Part shown: positions 1 through 8,298 of the stretch, one piece after another
Layout of the letters: each line of letters opens with the position of its first letter
Numbering within the stretch: the first letter of the stretch is position 1
Origin: Microbacterium oleivorans
Lineage (GTDB): Bacteria > Actinomycetota > Actinomycetes > Actinomycetales > Microbacteriaceae
Direction: 5' to 3'
Assembly: GCF_013389665.1 (NCBI RefSeq)
Contig: NZ_CP058316.1
Coordinates: forward strand, 1,054,001-1,118,000
DNA length: 64,000 bases
Position numbers and translations under genes: made by a program
Notes under the pieces: model-generated
Told to the model about the DNA's origin: nothing
What the model saw: the letters and a program-made list of their open reading frames with translations, nothing else
Database searches by the model: none

Positions 1-582
1 TGCCGGACAAGGCTCCCGATAGGAACAAAAGTCAGGCCGATTCAGTACCGCGTCGGGAGCAATCGTCACGCCATCTCGCGGAGTTGCGGTGATGGTGCCA
101 GCGCCGATGGCTCCGAGCGTGTTCACGCCGGTCTCGAGTTGCGTGTCACCGATGGCGTACGAGAACCGGTCGTCCGGAATCGTGATCGTAAAGGCTTGCT
201 CGTCGATGGCGGGCCCGTCCGGGCTGGCCGGTTCGGGCGCCGTCGGGTCGGTCGGGTCGACCGGCGGAGTCACGTCGCCGCACTGGACAGTGACGCAGTC
301 GGCGGCGGTTCGCGCGATAGAGCCTCCGCCGACGGAGCTTGTCACGGTCACGTCATACTCCCCGGTGCTCAACTGCGCGGTGACGGCCGGGTCGATGTAG
401 GTGGGGATGTCACGGTCTGCAGCGAACACGAAGTCCTGCATCGTGTGGCTCCACGAGACGCCGGGCCCGTCGATGGACACAGTGTTCTCAACGCCACGCC
501 ATTCCTGGTAGCCGATGATGCTGAACCGGTAGTCCCCGGAAAACGCGCCGGAGAAATCTCCGACGCCTCTGTAGCTGAACCT
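1..582 (-). pseudogene. 5'-truncated fragment of a foreign-looking surface-type protein gene, cut by the window edge
   Basis: An open minus-strand frame runs from 582 to the window edge, about 194 codons without a stop. It begins right after an in-frame TAG (583-585), with no ATG. The first possible starts are GTG at 480 and ATG at 441, but the codons before them still read as protein (FSYRGVGDFSGAF). The deduced chain has beta-rich stretches, a Pro/Asp/Thr spacer (PPVDPTDPTAPEPASP) and a second beta-rich part with CxxxxC-type cysteines, as in secreted or surface proteins. Codons such as TTT, ACA, CAA and CGA and a visibly lower GC set it apart from the rest of the window. I infer the remainder of a transferred gene that lost its 5' end at the tRNA-Met boundary. 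The family is not recognised, and a real gene starting at GTG 480 cannot be excluded. Confidence 0.45.
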
Positions 583-585
583 CTA

Positions 586-603
586 GACCTTTATCTCAAG
601 GTC
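586..603 (-). terminator. Weak stem-loop downstream of tRNA-Met
   Basis: GACCTT (586-591) and AAGGTC (598-603) form a 6-bp stem with a 6-nt loop in an AT-rich tract 3' of tRNA-Met. No T-run follows, so termination or 3' processing is only a guess. Confidence 0.25.
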
Positions 604-628
604 ATTTGTTCGAGTAAAAATACCTTGG

Positions 629-702
629 TAGCAGGAGCGGGGCTTGAACCCGCGACCTCACGATTATGAGTCGTGCGCTCTCACCAACTGAGCTACCCTG
701 CC
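629..702 (-). tRNA. tRNA-Met (CAT anticodon)
   Basis: The minus strand folds into a complete cloverleaf: acceptor GGCAGGG pairing with TCCTGCT (G-U at 1-72 and 7-66), D arm starting GCTC, anticodon stem CACGA/TCGTG with loop CTCATAA (anticodon CAT), T arm GCGGG-TTCAAGC-CCCGC. The 3' CCA is encoded (626-628). The paired 1-72 position and internal context suit an elongator rather than an initiator tRNA. It lies downstream of tRNA-Thr in the same direction, and its 3' end borders the foreign-looking fragment. Confidence 0.95.
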
Positions 703-707
703 GCAAC

Positions 708-722
708 GCATCCGAAGGATGC
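708..722. repeat. Perfect hairpin between the two tRNAs
   Basis: GCATCC (708-713), GAA, GGATGC (717-722) form a 6-bp hairpin filling the spacer between tRNA-Thr and tRNA-Met. A role as a tRNA processing spacer is plausible. Confidence 0.5.
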
Positions 723-726
723 TGCG

Positions 727-798
727 AGCCCCGAGTCAGGATTGAACTGACGACCCCTTCCTTACCATGGAAGTGCTCTGCCACTGAGCTATCGGGGC
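727..798 (-). tRNA. tRNA-Thr (GGT anticodon)
   Basis: Cloverleaf on the minus strand: acceptor GCCCCGA/TCGGGGC, D arm GCTC, anticodon stem CTTCC/GGAAG with loop ATGGTAA (anticodon GGT, reading ACC/ACT), T loop TTCAATC. The discriminator is T and CCA is not encoded, unlike the neighbouring tRNA-Met. It is the first gene of a two-tRNA transcript read leftward. Confidence 0.95.
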
Positions 799-826
799 GT
801 GCCACCCGCGAGCGGGCAACTAGAAG

Positions 827-856
827 AGGATACCATCTCGGCGGCCTCGCGCCGAA
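827..856 (-). promoter_or_regulatory. Putative promoter of the tRNA-Thr/tRNA-Met unit
   Basis: On the minus strand, TATCCT (827-832) resembles a -10 box and lies about 29 bp before tRNA-Thr. A weak -35 candidate TTCGGC (851-856) lies 18 bp upstream. The site sits in the gap between the M23 gene and the tRNAs. Confidence 0.35.
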
Positions 857-861
857 CCGGC

Positions 862-2229
862 TCAGCTCTTCGTGTGCTCCTGCAACCACGCCATCGGGTC
901 GATCTGCGTGGTGCCACCGACGAGCACCTCGAGATGCAGATGCGCGCCGGTGGACTTGCCCGTGCTGCCCACCTTGCCGATGACCTGGCCGGCCTCGACG
1001 GTGTCGCCGACCTCGACCTGGAGCGAGCCGTACTGCATGTGCCCGTAGCGCGTCGAGACGAGCTCACCGTCGATGACGTGGTCGATGACGACGGTGACGC
1101 CGTAGTCCCCTCCGGCCTCGGTGGCGATGCGGACGGTGCCGCCCGCGACGGCGTGGATCTCGGCACCGGCGCCCGGGGTGAGGTCGACGCCGCGGTGCGG
1201 ACGCGAGAACTGCGACAGGTACGACACCGAGCCGAAGGCCGCCGAGATCGGCACGCCGACCGGGAACGGCCACTGGATCGCAGCGTTGGGGTCGTTGACC
1301 CACGTGCCGGCGAAGTTGGTGACGCCGGAGTCGGCTGCGAGCTCAGAGACCGAGGTGACGTCGAAGGTCTCGCTGCGGTCGAAGGTCACCCCGGCCGACG
1401 ACGACGAGACGTAGGCCTGGATCTCTTCGGGCTCGACGGTCGCGACGGGCTGAGCGGCCTCCGCCCGGATGTCGCGGCCGGTGTCGCCCGACGCGAAGAC
1501 CGCCGCAGCGGGGCTCGTCAGGCCGATCGAGAGGAGACCGACGGCCGCGACCGCGGTCATCGACACGGATGCCGCGGCGACACGCTTGCCGACGTGGCGG
1601 AGGCGACGTGCCCGACGCGGGGCGGCCACCTCGCGCGTCTCCTGCTCGACGATGGCATCGGTGGCGACCTGCACGGGCGTCTGCGCGGTGAACGAGAACA
1701 GTCGCGCGGCGAACTCGAACTCGTCGACGTCGTTGCCGTCGCTCGATCCGGTGGCACCGCCGGACTCATCGCCGTGATCGCCCGCGGCGGTCGCGGCAGG
1801 ACCGAACGACTCGCCGGGGGTCGGCGCCGGGGCGACCGTCTCGTCGCGCGCGCGGCGGCGACGAGACGGCATAACGAACTCGGCGCCGGCGTGGGCGTCG
1901 CTGTCGACTACGGTCAGCACGATCTCTTCGTCGGCCGCCACGGGCTGCGCCGATGCATCCCGTTCGGGCGACTCCGACCGAGGAGCCGGATCAGCCGGCT
2001 GCGATCGATCATCGCTCGGCTCCTGCGCGACGGACTCGTCGGGCTCTCCGGGCTCATCGGCCGTGGCCACGTCGTGCCCGGGGGCGGCGGCGACCTTCGC
2101 GGCCAGCTCGGCCTCGGCCATCATGCGACGCCACTGTGCACGGGTGAGACCGGTCGCCGCGCCGAGGGCGGGTTCCCCGGGGGTCGGGCGCGATGTCGCG
2201 GCCTCGGCGGGGGCGGTCTCAGAAGTCAA
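862..2229 (-). CDS. M23 family metallopeptidase (LytM-type), single-pass membrane protein
   Basis: This is a zinc endopeptidase of the LytM/M23 family that cleaves peptidoglycan cross-bridges outside the membrane, or serves as a non-catalytic amidase activator. The motifs HRGVDL and HLHLEV near the C-terminus supply the HxxxD and HxH zinc ligands, so an active enzyme is likely. From the start chosen here, residues 1-210 are acidic and low-complexity, about 217-246 form one membrane helix after a basic stretch (RRARRLRHVGKR), and the peptidase domain fills the last 130 residues. I chose TTG at 2229: GAGAG lies a short distance upstream and the next residues (TSETAPAEA) begin a soluble domain. 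The frame stays open to ATG 2361, but that extension looks non-coding. Confidence 0.85.
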   Translation of the reverse strand: MTSETAPAEAATSRPTPGEPALGAATGLTRAQWRRMMAEAELAAKVAAAPGHDVATADEPGEPDESVAQEPSDDRSQPADPAPRSESPERDASAQPVAADEEIVLTVVDSDAHAGAEFVMPSRRRRARDETVAPAPTPGESFGPAATAAGDHGDESGGATGSSDGNDVDEFEFAARLFSFTAQTPVQVATDAIVEQETREVAAPRRARRLRHVGKRVAAASVSMTAVAAVGLLSIGLTSPAAAVFASGDTGRDIRAEAAQPVATVEPEEIQAYVSSSSAGVTFDRSETFDVTSVSELAADSGVTNFAGTWVNDPNAAIQWPFPVGVPISAAFGSVSYLSQFSRPHRGVDLTPGAGAEIHAVAGGTVRIATEAGGDYGVTVVIDHVIDGELVSTRYGHMQYGSLQVEVGDTVEAGQVIGKVGSTGKSTGAHLHLEVLVGGTTQIDPMAWLQEHTKS

Positions 2230-2364
2230 ATCGCAGGCTCTCGAAAACGGCGCGCGCGGAAGCACGGCGGAAACAAGCGGGTGGTGTTCGCCGCTCCGCT
2301 CGGGTAACGAAGATAACGAACGGATAAACACTAACCACTCGAGGCTGAGAATGCGATCCACACG

Positions 2365-3162
2365 TCAGGACTCGTGGAAAACGCGCTCCGCAAGCCGGCT
2401 GTGGAGCGCAGCAGACGCCGCGATCGTCATGGTGCGCCCCGGCCGCTCCCCCGGCATCCCGGTCGCCGCTCCCCCCGCCTCGGTCACCAGGAGCGCTCCG
2501 GCGGCGTGATCCCACGGCTGGAGGCCGCGCTCGACGTAGCCGTCCAGTCGGCCCGCGGCCACGTACGCCAGATCGAGTGACGCTGCGCCCGCACGGCGGA
2601 TGTCGCGGGCGATCGGCATGATGCGGCCCAGCCGTGCGAGGTCCCCCGCGTGGGTGGCGGGGTCGTACCCGAAGCCCGTGGCCAGCAGCGCGCCGGCATC
2701 CGTCGGCTCCGACACGGTCAGCCGCGTCGCTCCGAGCCACGCGCCGTCGCCGGCGCTCGCGCGGAAGAGCTCGTCGACCACCGGGGTGTACACGACGCCG
2801 GCGAGCGCATCCCAGGCCTGCGGGTCGGGCTCACCCTCGACGACGGCGATGCTGACGGCGTAGTGCGGGATGCCGTAGGCGTAGTTGACCGTGCCGTCGA
2901 TCGGGTCCACGACCCACGTCAACCCGCTCTCGCCCCGCTCCGCTCCGGACTCCTCGCCGAGGAACCCGTCGTCAGGCCGCGCGGCGGCGATGCGGTCGCG
3001 GATGAGCAGCTCGACCTCTCGGTCGGCCTCGGTCACGATGTCGGCGAGCGCCGACTTGGTGGCCGCGATCGCCACCCCCTCGCCGCGGCGGCGCCGAGCC
3101 AGCTCCCCGGCCTCACGGGCGATCTCGACGGCAAGGTCAGCAAGCTCTCGGGCATCCACCAT
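2365..3162 (-). CDS. Inositol monophosphatase family protein
   Basis: 265 residues, the usual length of the IMPase/HisN/SuhB superfamily of Mg-dependent phosphomonoesterases. All metal-binding motifs are present: GEES after residue 70, the DPIDGT motif in WVVDPIDGTVNY, and WDHAAG followed by LVTEAGG near the C-terminus. The substrate cannot be told from sequence; inositol-1-phosphate, histidinol-phosphate or a nucleotide bisphosphate are all possible. ATG 3162 is preceded by TAGCGT at 3170-3175, 7 nt away, which fits a leaderless transcript. The frame could extend to 3270, but the added residues are Arg-rich and unlike the family. It is transcribed in the same direction as the ABC gene upstream but probably has its own promoter. 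Confidence 0.9.
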   Translation of the reverse strand: MVDARELADLAVEIAREAGELARRRRGEGVAIAATKSALADIVTEADREVELLIRDRIAAARPDDGFLGEESGAERGESGLTWVVDPIDGTVNYAYGIPHYAVSIAVVEGEPDPQAWDALAGVVYTPVVDELFRASAGDGAWLGATRLTVSEPTDAGALLATGFGYDPATHAGDLARLGRIMPIARDIRRAGAASLDLAYVAAGRLDGYVERGLQPWDHAAGALLVTEAGGAATGMPGERPGRTMTIAASAALHSRLAERVFHES

Positions 3163-3169
3163 GCCCTCA

Positions 3170-3175
3170 ACGCTA
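3170..3175 (-). promoter_or_regulatory. -10 box of the phosphatase gene, overlapping the upstream stop codon
   Basis: TAGCGT lies 7 nt before ATG 3162. Its first three bases are the TAG stop codon of the ABC ATPase gene ending at 3173. Confidence 0.5.
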
Positions 3176-3814
3176 CGGGGTCGTGCCCGAGATCCGAGTC
3201 GCCGCCGCGATCCCCAGATCCAGGACTCGCGGTTCGATCGCCTCGAGTGCTTTCTCGTCGTGCGTGGCACACACGACCGCGCCGCCCCGAGCGAGGTGAC
3301 CGATCATGAGGCCGCGCAGTACGTCGACGCTCGAGGCATCGAGGCCGTTGAAGGGTTCGTCGAGCACCCACAACGGCGGCGCGTGGAGGAGCCCGAGCGC
3401 GATGCCGACGCGCTTGCGTTGACCGAGCGACAGCATCGCAGCGGGGAGGTCCGGAGTCCGATCGAGGATGCGACCGCTCAGATCCGCGCCGTTCGACGGG
3501 ACCTTCGCCGCGGCCCACAGCGATCGGGCGAGCTCGAGATGCTCTCCCGGCGAGAGCTCCTCGAAGAGGTGCGGCGGGTCTGTCACGTAGCCGATGCTCC
3601 GCTTGGCCGCAGACGCGGTGGCTCTCGATCCGCGCACGTTCACCGATCCCCGCAGCGGACGTCGCACGCCCGCGATGGTGGACAAGAGGGTCGACTTGCC
3701 GACTCCGTTGGGGCCGCGCACGAGAAGCGCCTCCCCGGGCGCAACGTGGAATCGCGCCCGGTGGAGCACGACGCCTCGGCTGTAGCCGATCTCAGCATCA
3801 ACGACGAGGACCAT
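3173..3814 (-). CDS. ABC transporter ATP-binding protein (last gene of the bacteriocin-type operon)
   Basis: 213 residues with a full nucleotide-binding domain: Walker A GPNGVGKST (34-42), signature LSLGQ (128-132), Walker B LWVLDEP (148-154) and switch histidine in ATHDEK. The compact form resembles CcmA-like ATPases that drive small exporters or self-protection pumps. ATG 3814 has GGAG 6 nt upstream. The gene overlaps the end of the preceding membrane-protein gene by 17 nt, so the two products probably form one transporter. Within the proposed circular-bacteriocin locus, the likely role is export or immunity, comparable to accessory ABC pumps of the AS-48 cluster. That role is inference. 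Confidence 0.85.
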   Translation of the reverse strand: MVLVVDAEIGYSRGVVLHRARFHVAPGEALLVRGPNGVGKSTLLSTIAGVRRPLRGSVNVRGSRATASAAKRSIGYVTDPPHLFEELSPGEHLELARSLWAAAKVPSNGADLSGRILDRTPDLPAAMLSLGQRKRVGIALGLLHAPPLWVLDEPFNGLDASSVDVLRGLMIGHLARGGAVVCATHDEKALEAIEPRVLDLGIAAATRISGTTP

Positions 3815-5372
3815 GGTGTACTCCGATGGCTGTGGGCAGGAGCGCCGTCGTGGCGGCCGTGACCAGAGGTGACCCGACGACCAGAACGACGACGGTGAGG
3901 GTTGCGGACGATTGCGTCCAGGGAACGGCGGATGCGACCGACAGCGCGATGGCGATCATGATGCCCACGACATATGTCGCGGCGGCGCGCATCCACCCGC
4001 GCTGGCCGAGTTCGCTCGCCTCCTTCCACTCCATCTGCGGATATCTCATCGAGACGGCGCAGGCCAGCGTGGGTGCGACCACCGACACGGCGGCGCACGC
4101 GATCGCCGCCGTCCCGATGGCGCGTGGAAGGAGCGGTGTCATCCCGACGAGCACGCCGATGAATGCCGCACCGGCCACCGCCGTCACCACGCTGCCGCTG
4201 ACCGCTCGTGTGACGGCGAAGGAGCGGATGCCTCCGGGCAAGGTACGCATGAGCACGACCGCGCGGCGGTCGGAGTCGAGCGAGACCCAGGGCGCGAGCG
4301 ATGAGAACACGACGAAGCCGTACCCTGCGCAGACTCCGCCGACGACCGTCGCGCCCACCGGCTGAGCGGTGAGTTCCCGGATCGGCTCGGCCAGGAGCCA
4401 CCCGCCGAGCGCCCCGAGCGCGATGATGGCGAGGAACATCGCGAAGAGCGTGAACAGCGTCGGCCGGACGCGCCACTCGAAAGACCGCAGACCGCGGCGG
4501 ACATCGAGCAGCGCCAACGCCGCCACTCGTCGACCGCTGAAGGAACGGCTCGTCCTCAGCGCGGTTGCCCTTCCCCCTCCGACTCGATCCGCTCGCCCGA
4601 CGATGTCTGCCCACTCGATCGCCCGCACCTGGCGGAAGGCCACCACCACCACGACCGCAGCGGCAAGAGAGCACAGAGCCAAGCCCGCAGTCGGACCGGC
4701 CGGGGCCGCCACCACGACCCCCACCCCCTGACCGCCTGACACGGCTCCGAAGGCCTGGCTGCCCCACATGCCGACCCAGCCGACCGTGACGGCGGCGAAC
4801 GCGACTGCGACGAGGGCCCAGGTGGTTGCAAGCGCCGCGCTACGCCGCGCGGAGGGCATGCGCAGGAGCGCGAAGACGATGCCGCACGAGGCTGATCCCG
4901 GTCCCGCGAGGGCTGCGGCTGCCCAGGTCCAGGCGTCGAGGGAGCGGGCGGCCCCGTCGAGCACCAGGAGCGCTGCGAGCATGCCCGTACTGCTCGCGAC
5001 GAGGCGGATGAAGCGTCCAAGGACGTGCCGTCCGAGCAGGTAGGCCGGAGGCGAGACCCCGCGATCGGCGAAGACGTGCCAACTGCGATTCTCGATGAGC
5101 GCCGGTCGGACCTCTCCCCAGATAGCTCCCGTCCCGACGCCGAGGACGAGTCCGATGAGGATGACGACGCCCGCACCGGTCTGCGCTGAGACGCCGATCA
5201 AGCGAAGCACGTGCCCGGCCCACACACCGACGCCGAGCGCGAGACCGACAGTGATGAATGCCACAGCGACGACCGTCCGCTGCGCGAGCAACGGAGTCGG
5301 CCAGAGGCGTCGCAGACGACGCGTCGCCAGAGTGGCGGTGACGATCCCCCCGTGGCGCAGATCCGCGATCAC
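3798..5372 (-). CDS. Large multi-spanning membrane protein of the bacteriocin-type operon (ABC permease-like)
   Basis: 524 residues with about twelve hydrophobic segments spread over the whole length, separated by short Arg-rich loops (for example RRLRRLWP near the N-terminus). No catalytic motif is visible. It starts with GTG at 5372, overlapping the previous gene's TGA as GTGA, with GAGG 9 nt upstream, and overlaps the following ATPase gene. Large polytopic proteins are a constant part of circular-bacteriocin clusters, where they are thought to form a maturation or export complex with a SpoIIM/DUF95 protein and an ATPase. A plain ABC-2-type permease partner of the neighbouring ATPase is the alternative. 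Confidence 0.75.
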   Translation of the reverse strand: MIADLRHGGIVTATLATRRLRRLWPTPLLAQRTVVAVAFITVGLALGVGVWAGHVLRLIGVSAQTGAGVVILIGLVLGVGTGAIWGEVRPALIENRSWHVFADRGVSPPAYLLGRHVLGRFIRLVASSTGMLAALLVLDGAARSLDAWTWAAAALAGPGSASCGIVFALLRMPSARRSAALATTWALVAVAFAAVTVGWVGMWGSQAFGAVSGGQGVGVVVAAPAGPTAGLALCSLAAAVVVVVAFRQVRAIEWADIVGRADRVGGGRATALRTSRSFSGRRVAALALLDVRRGLRSFEWRVRPTLFTLFAMFLAIIALGALGGWLLAEPIRELTAQPVGATVVGGVCAGYGFVVFSSLAPWVSLDSDRRAVVLMRTLPGGIRSFAVTRAVSGSVVTAVAGAAFIGVLVGMTPLLPRAIGTAAIACAAVSVVAPTLACAVSMRYPQMEWKEASELGQRGWMRAAATYVVGIMIAIALSVASAVPWTQSSATLTVVVLVVGSPLVTAATTALLPTAIGVHHGPRR

Positions 5373-6226
5373 CGGCGCGCCTCACTTCTGACCGCTGGCT
5401 TGCGCCAGCGCAGCCAGGCGACCGCGGCCGCACCCGCGAACCACACCGTGAGCACCCCGCATGCGCCGAGGAGAGGCAGAACGTCACCCTCACGGGACGC
5501 ATCGACCACGAAGCCCAGCCGCCCAGCCGGCATCATCGACGCGACCCAGGCGTAGACGTCCTGCCGTGTGGTGGCCGCGAGAGAGCCGAACACCGCGGGG
5601 ACGACGACGAACACGGCGAGATGCGTGGCGGCAGCGACGATCCCGTTGCGGATCGCGAGCCCCAGACACGCCGCCCACACGACACACAAGCTCGTCGCGA
5701 GCGCGACACACAGCCACCCGACGACGTCGCCCGGCGCGATGAGCACCTCACCACCGCTCACGAGCCCGAAGGACGCGGTGACAGCAGCTCCCAGTGCGTA
5801 GGTGCCCAACGCCAGCACCCCGGAGCCCATGGTCGCGAGCACCAGCCGCGCGGTGAATGTCCGCCTTCGCGACGGCACCTCGATATCCGTCAACCGCTCG
5901 CGTCCCGTGGCACGTTCGTTCGCGGTGAGGTATATGGCGGCGAACCCCCAGAACAGCGCGGCGATGCCGGCGCCGGCAACCGGTGCCCGCGCGACCAGTC
6001 GGGCGATCTCTCCCTGGGGCAGATCGGCGTCGATGGAACCGAGGATGCTCGCGAACAGGAGGGCCGCGGCGGTGCCCGTCACGGCACCCAGCACCCCGGC
6101 CACCCAGAGCAGCGTCTGGGCGCGCAGCGTGCGGGCCTTCAGCGCCTCCGCCCGGATCACGTCGCCGAGGCGCTGCGTCCGGCGCGCGCGGCCCCTGATC
6201 GGGGTCGACTCGATCGATCTCGTCAT
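5369..6226 (-). CDS. ABC-2-type permease subunit
   Basis: 285 residues with six or seven predicted membrane helices after a basic N-terminus (RGRARRTQRLGDVIRAEALKA) typical of ABC-2 permeases. The first helix (LLWVAGVLGAVTGTAAALLF) is followed by an extracytoplasmic loop, and the C-terminal helix ends in WLRWRKP. ATG 6226 overlaps the TGA of the upstream ATPase gene (ATGA), which strongly suggests translational coupling and a shared transporter. In the proposed system it would help export or exclude the bacteriocin from the membrane. Substrate assignment rests only on the context. Confidence 0.78.
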   Translation of the reverse strand: MTRSIESTPIRGRARRTQRLGDVIRAEALKARTLRAQTLLWVAGVLGAVTGTAAALLFASILGSIDADLPQGEIARLVARAPVAGAGIAALFWGFAAIYLTANERATGRERLTDIEVPSRRRTFTARLVLATMGSGVLALGTYALGAAVTASFGLVSGGEVLIAPGDVVGWLCVALATSLCVVWAACLGLAIRNGIVAAATHLAVFVVVPAVFGSLAATTRQDVYAWVASMMPAGRLGFVVDASREGDVLPLLGACGVLTVWFAGAAAVAWLRWRKPAVRSEARR

Positions 6227-7149
6227 GACGGCCGTTCCGGGCGCGGAGACTCCCTCAGCACCGGGTCGAAGGGAGCCGCCTCGGCCAGCAGGCGGAGGTA
6301 GTCGCTCTCGAGCGAGTCGCGGGACTCCGCGAGCGATTCGACGAAGAACCGATTCCGGAAGACAACATCGGCGACGGCTCGGACGGTCATGCCCCTGACG
6401 AGAAGAGCACGTCCTTCGCGAGCGACGTCGGTGGCATGAGAGATGAGAAGAGCCCGCAGCGCTTCGGGGTCGTCGCTCACGACGACAACATGCCGCGAGG
6501 GTTCTCCGGCCGAGGCGATATCGGCGGACGAGATCATCCGCCCGCTCGCGAGGACATGTATCCGATCGGCAACCCGCTCCAGTTCCGAGAGGATGTGCGA
6601 AGAGATCAGGACGGCGCACCCGCCGTCTGCAGCCTCGCGCAACAGACCGCGCATCCAATGGATGCCGTCGACGTCGAGGCCGTTGAGCGGTTCGTCGAGG
6701 ATGAGATTGCGCGGACGGCCGATCAGCGCCACGGCCAGGTTCAGCCGCTGCCGCATGCCCAGAGACAGAGCACGGATTCGGCGGCGACGCACGAGCCCCA
6801 GCCCCGTCTCATCGAGTACCGCGTCGACGCGACGGCTCGACAGACCCTGCGAGACGGTCGCGATGCGGACCTCGTCGACGACCCGTCGTCCGGGGTGGAA
6901 CGCCGATGGATCGATAGCGGCACCCAGGGTGCGCAGAGGCGCTCGCGCACGCTCGTAAGGCCGCCCGTCCACGAGCGCGGTTCCCGCGTCGAGGATCTCC
7001 AGCCCCAGGACGGCACGGAACAACGTCGACTTGCCCGCGCCGTTGGGACCGATGACGGCGGTGACCTGACCGGGCTCCGCGGAGAGGTCGACCGCGGCGA
7101 GCGCGACCGACGAGCCGTATCGTTTGTGCGCGTCGAAAATCTCGATCAT
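6223..7149 (-). CDS. ABC transporter ATP-binding protein (bacteriocin-type operon)
   Basis: 308 residues. Walker A GPNGAGKST (34-42), signature region ALSLGMRQR, Walker B NLILDEP, and H-loop SSHILSE are all intact. After the roughly 215-residue nucleotide-binding domain comes a regulatory tail of about 90 residues, the layout of DrrA/BcrA-type drug and bacteriocin pumps. I chose ATG 7149 because GGAGG lies about 7 nt upstream; the frame runs back to 7179 through the end of the previous gene. It overlaps its permease gene by 4 nt. Multidrug-type ATPases of this kind provide self-protection or secretion in lantibiotic and circular-bacteriocin clusters. Confidence 0.85.
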   Translation of the reverse strand: MIEIFDAHKRYGSSVALAAVDLSAEPGQVTAVIGPNGAGKSTLFRAVLGLEILDAGTALVDGRPYERARAPLRTLGAAIDPSAFHPGRRVVDEVRIATVSQGLSSRRVDAVLDETGLGLVRRRRIRALSLGMRQRLNLAVALIGRPRNLILDEPLNGLDVDGIHWMRGLLREAADGGCAVLISSHILSELERVADRIHVLASGRMISSADIASAGEPSRHVVVVSDDPEALRALLISHATDVAREGRALLVRGMTVRAVADVVFRNRFFVESLAESRDSLESDYLRLLAEAAPFDPVLRESPRPERPS

Positions 7150-7165
7150 GTCGCCTCCAGCCGGC

Positions 7166-7759
7166 TCATCCGACGCCACCGGTGATGACGGCGGCCTCGA
7201 TCAGCGCGCCGACCAGCACGAGGACCAAGGCGATAAGCATGAGGACCCCCGCCGGCGCGAGTGCGGATGCGTATCGCCGGACCGCACCCTGCCCGGGGAC
7301 GCGTCGTCCTGCGACCGCGTTCGCGATGGGAAGGAAACCGGCGATCGCCGCCATCACGAGACCCAGCATCTCGATTCCGACGTACGCGGCGACCGAGCCG
7401 ATCAGCGCCTGACTGCCGACGGTGTTCGTCGCCGTCGTCACGGTGGCTCCGAGATAGAGGCCGAGCAGCAGGCCCGATCCGGTGGTGAAGATGCCGGCAG
7501 TCACCGCGCCGGCAGCCAACGAGGCCGCAACGGGTGCATTCAACGCCACGATGGCCAGGAACACCTCGCCGAATCCGTTCGCCCCGGACAGTCCGGCACG
7601 CTCGCCCGGTTCGCCGGGCGCCGTGGCTCCGACGACGGCGAGCGCTCCGCCGACTGCGCCGCCGCCGACGATCGTCACGACGAGCACCGTGACCAGCACA
7701 GCGACTCGGACACGAGGCGAGAGGGTCCGCGGAACGCGGGAGGAGAGAGTCGCGGTCAT
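7166..7759 (-). CDS. SpoIIM/DUF95-like membrane protein, candidate bacteriocin maturation factor
   Basis: 197 residues with five hydrophobic segments. The central part (SVAAYVGIEMLGLVMAAIAGF) occupies the place of the HGVxELPAIxIAxxAG signature of the stage II sporulation protein M/DUF95 family, and the C-terminal helix (VLMLIALVLVLVGALIEAAV) ends in the family's LIEA motif. In circular-bacteriocin loci a DUF95 protein is the most conserved partner of the precursor and is believed to act in cyclisation or export with an ATPase. ATG 7759 overlaps the upstream stop as ATGA. The motif match is partial, so the assignment needs a profile search; the genomic position supports it. Confidence 0.6.
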   Translation of the reverse strand: MTATLSSRVPRTLSPRVRVAVLVTVLVVTIVGGGAVGGALAVVGATAPGEPGERAGLSGANGFGEVFLAIVALNAPVAASLAAGAVTAGIFTTGSGLLLGLYLGATVTTATNTVGSQALIGSVAAYVGIEMLGLVMAAIAGFLPIANAVAGRRVPGQGAVRRYASALAPAGVLMLIALVLVLVGALIEAAVITGGVG

Positions 7760-8265
7760 CCGACCATGACGGGCTCGGTCGCACCACGACGCGCCGCGGT
7801 GCGGGCGTTGAGGTACCCGCTCGAAGCCGGCAACCAGACGAGCACGACCGCCGTCAGCACGACGACGAGGCTGACGACCGCGATGACCGACGGCGCCGCC
7901 AAGGTCGCGATCAGCTGCAGGCTGGTCAAGATGGTCAGGACGACGCGAATGTACCGGCGACCGGCCCGGAGCGAGAACGCGATCCACAGCACGATCACTA
8001 CGGAGAAGACCGCCAGGAACGCCTGGATGGCCACGGCGGTCGTCTGAGAGACCGCGACGAGCGTGTCCGTGCCGATCTCGCCGACCTGCGCCCCCGGTGT
8101 CGCCTCCAGGCTCGTTCGCAGCGCCGCCTCCCCCTCGGGCGAGAACACGGCGAGGGCCGCAGTCGCGCTCGAGACGACAGTGAGGGCGGCCGAGGCGAGG
8201 AGCAGCCAGAAGGCCATCACGAGCGTCGAGGGACGAACGGGGGCTGCATACGGCGTGATCGACAT
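7756..8265 (-). CDS. Four-helix membrane protein after the bacteriocin precursor
   Basis: 169 residues with four clear membrane helices: after residue 12 (LVMAFWLLLASAALTVVSS), about 75-100, about 110-130 and about 130-152, ending in WLPASSGYLNART. The last motif resembles small four-helix proteins common in actinobacteria. It starts at ATG 8265 with AGCGGAAAC as a weak ribosome-binding site, and its stop overlaps the start of the SpoIIM-like gene. Being the first gene after the precursor, it could be an immunity protein or a maturation subunit. No enzymatic motif is visible and the function is unknown. Confidence 0.72.
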   Translation of the reverse strand: MSITPYAAPVRPSTLVMAFWLLLASAALTVVSSATAALAVFSPEGEAALRTSLEATPGAQVGEIGTDTLVAVSQTTAVAIQAFLAVFSVVIVLWIAFSLRAGRRYIRVVLTILTSLQLIATLAAPSVIAVVSLVVVLTAVVLVWLPASSGYLNARTAARRGATEPVMVG

Positions 8266-8298
8266 GTTTCCGCTTTCAGTCGAGAGAACGTGGGTGAG

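Noticed and set aside
2230..2364. Possible c-di-AMP (ydaO-type) riboswitch before the M23 gene
   Set aside because: I could not match the conserved core sequences of that riboswitch by eye; left only as a suggestion for a covariance-model scan.
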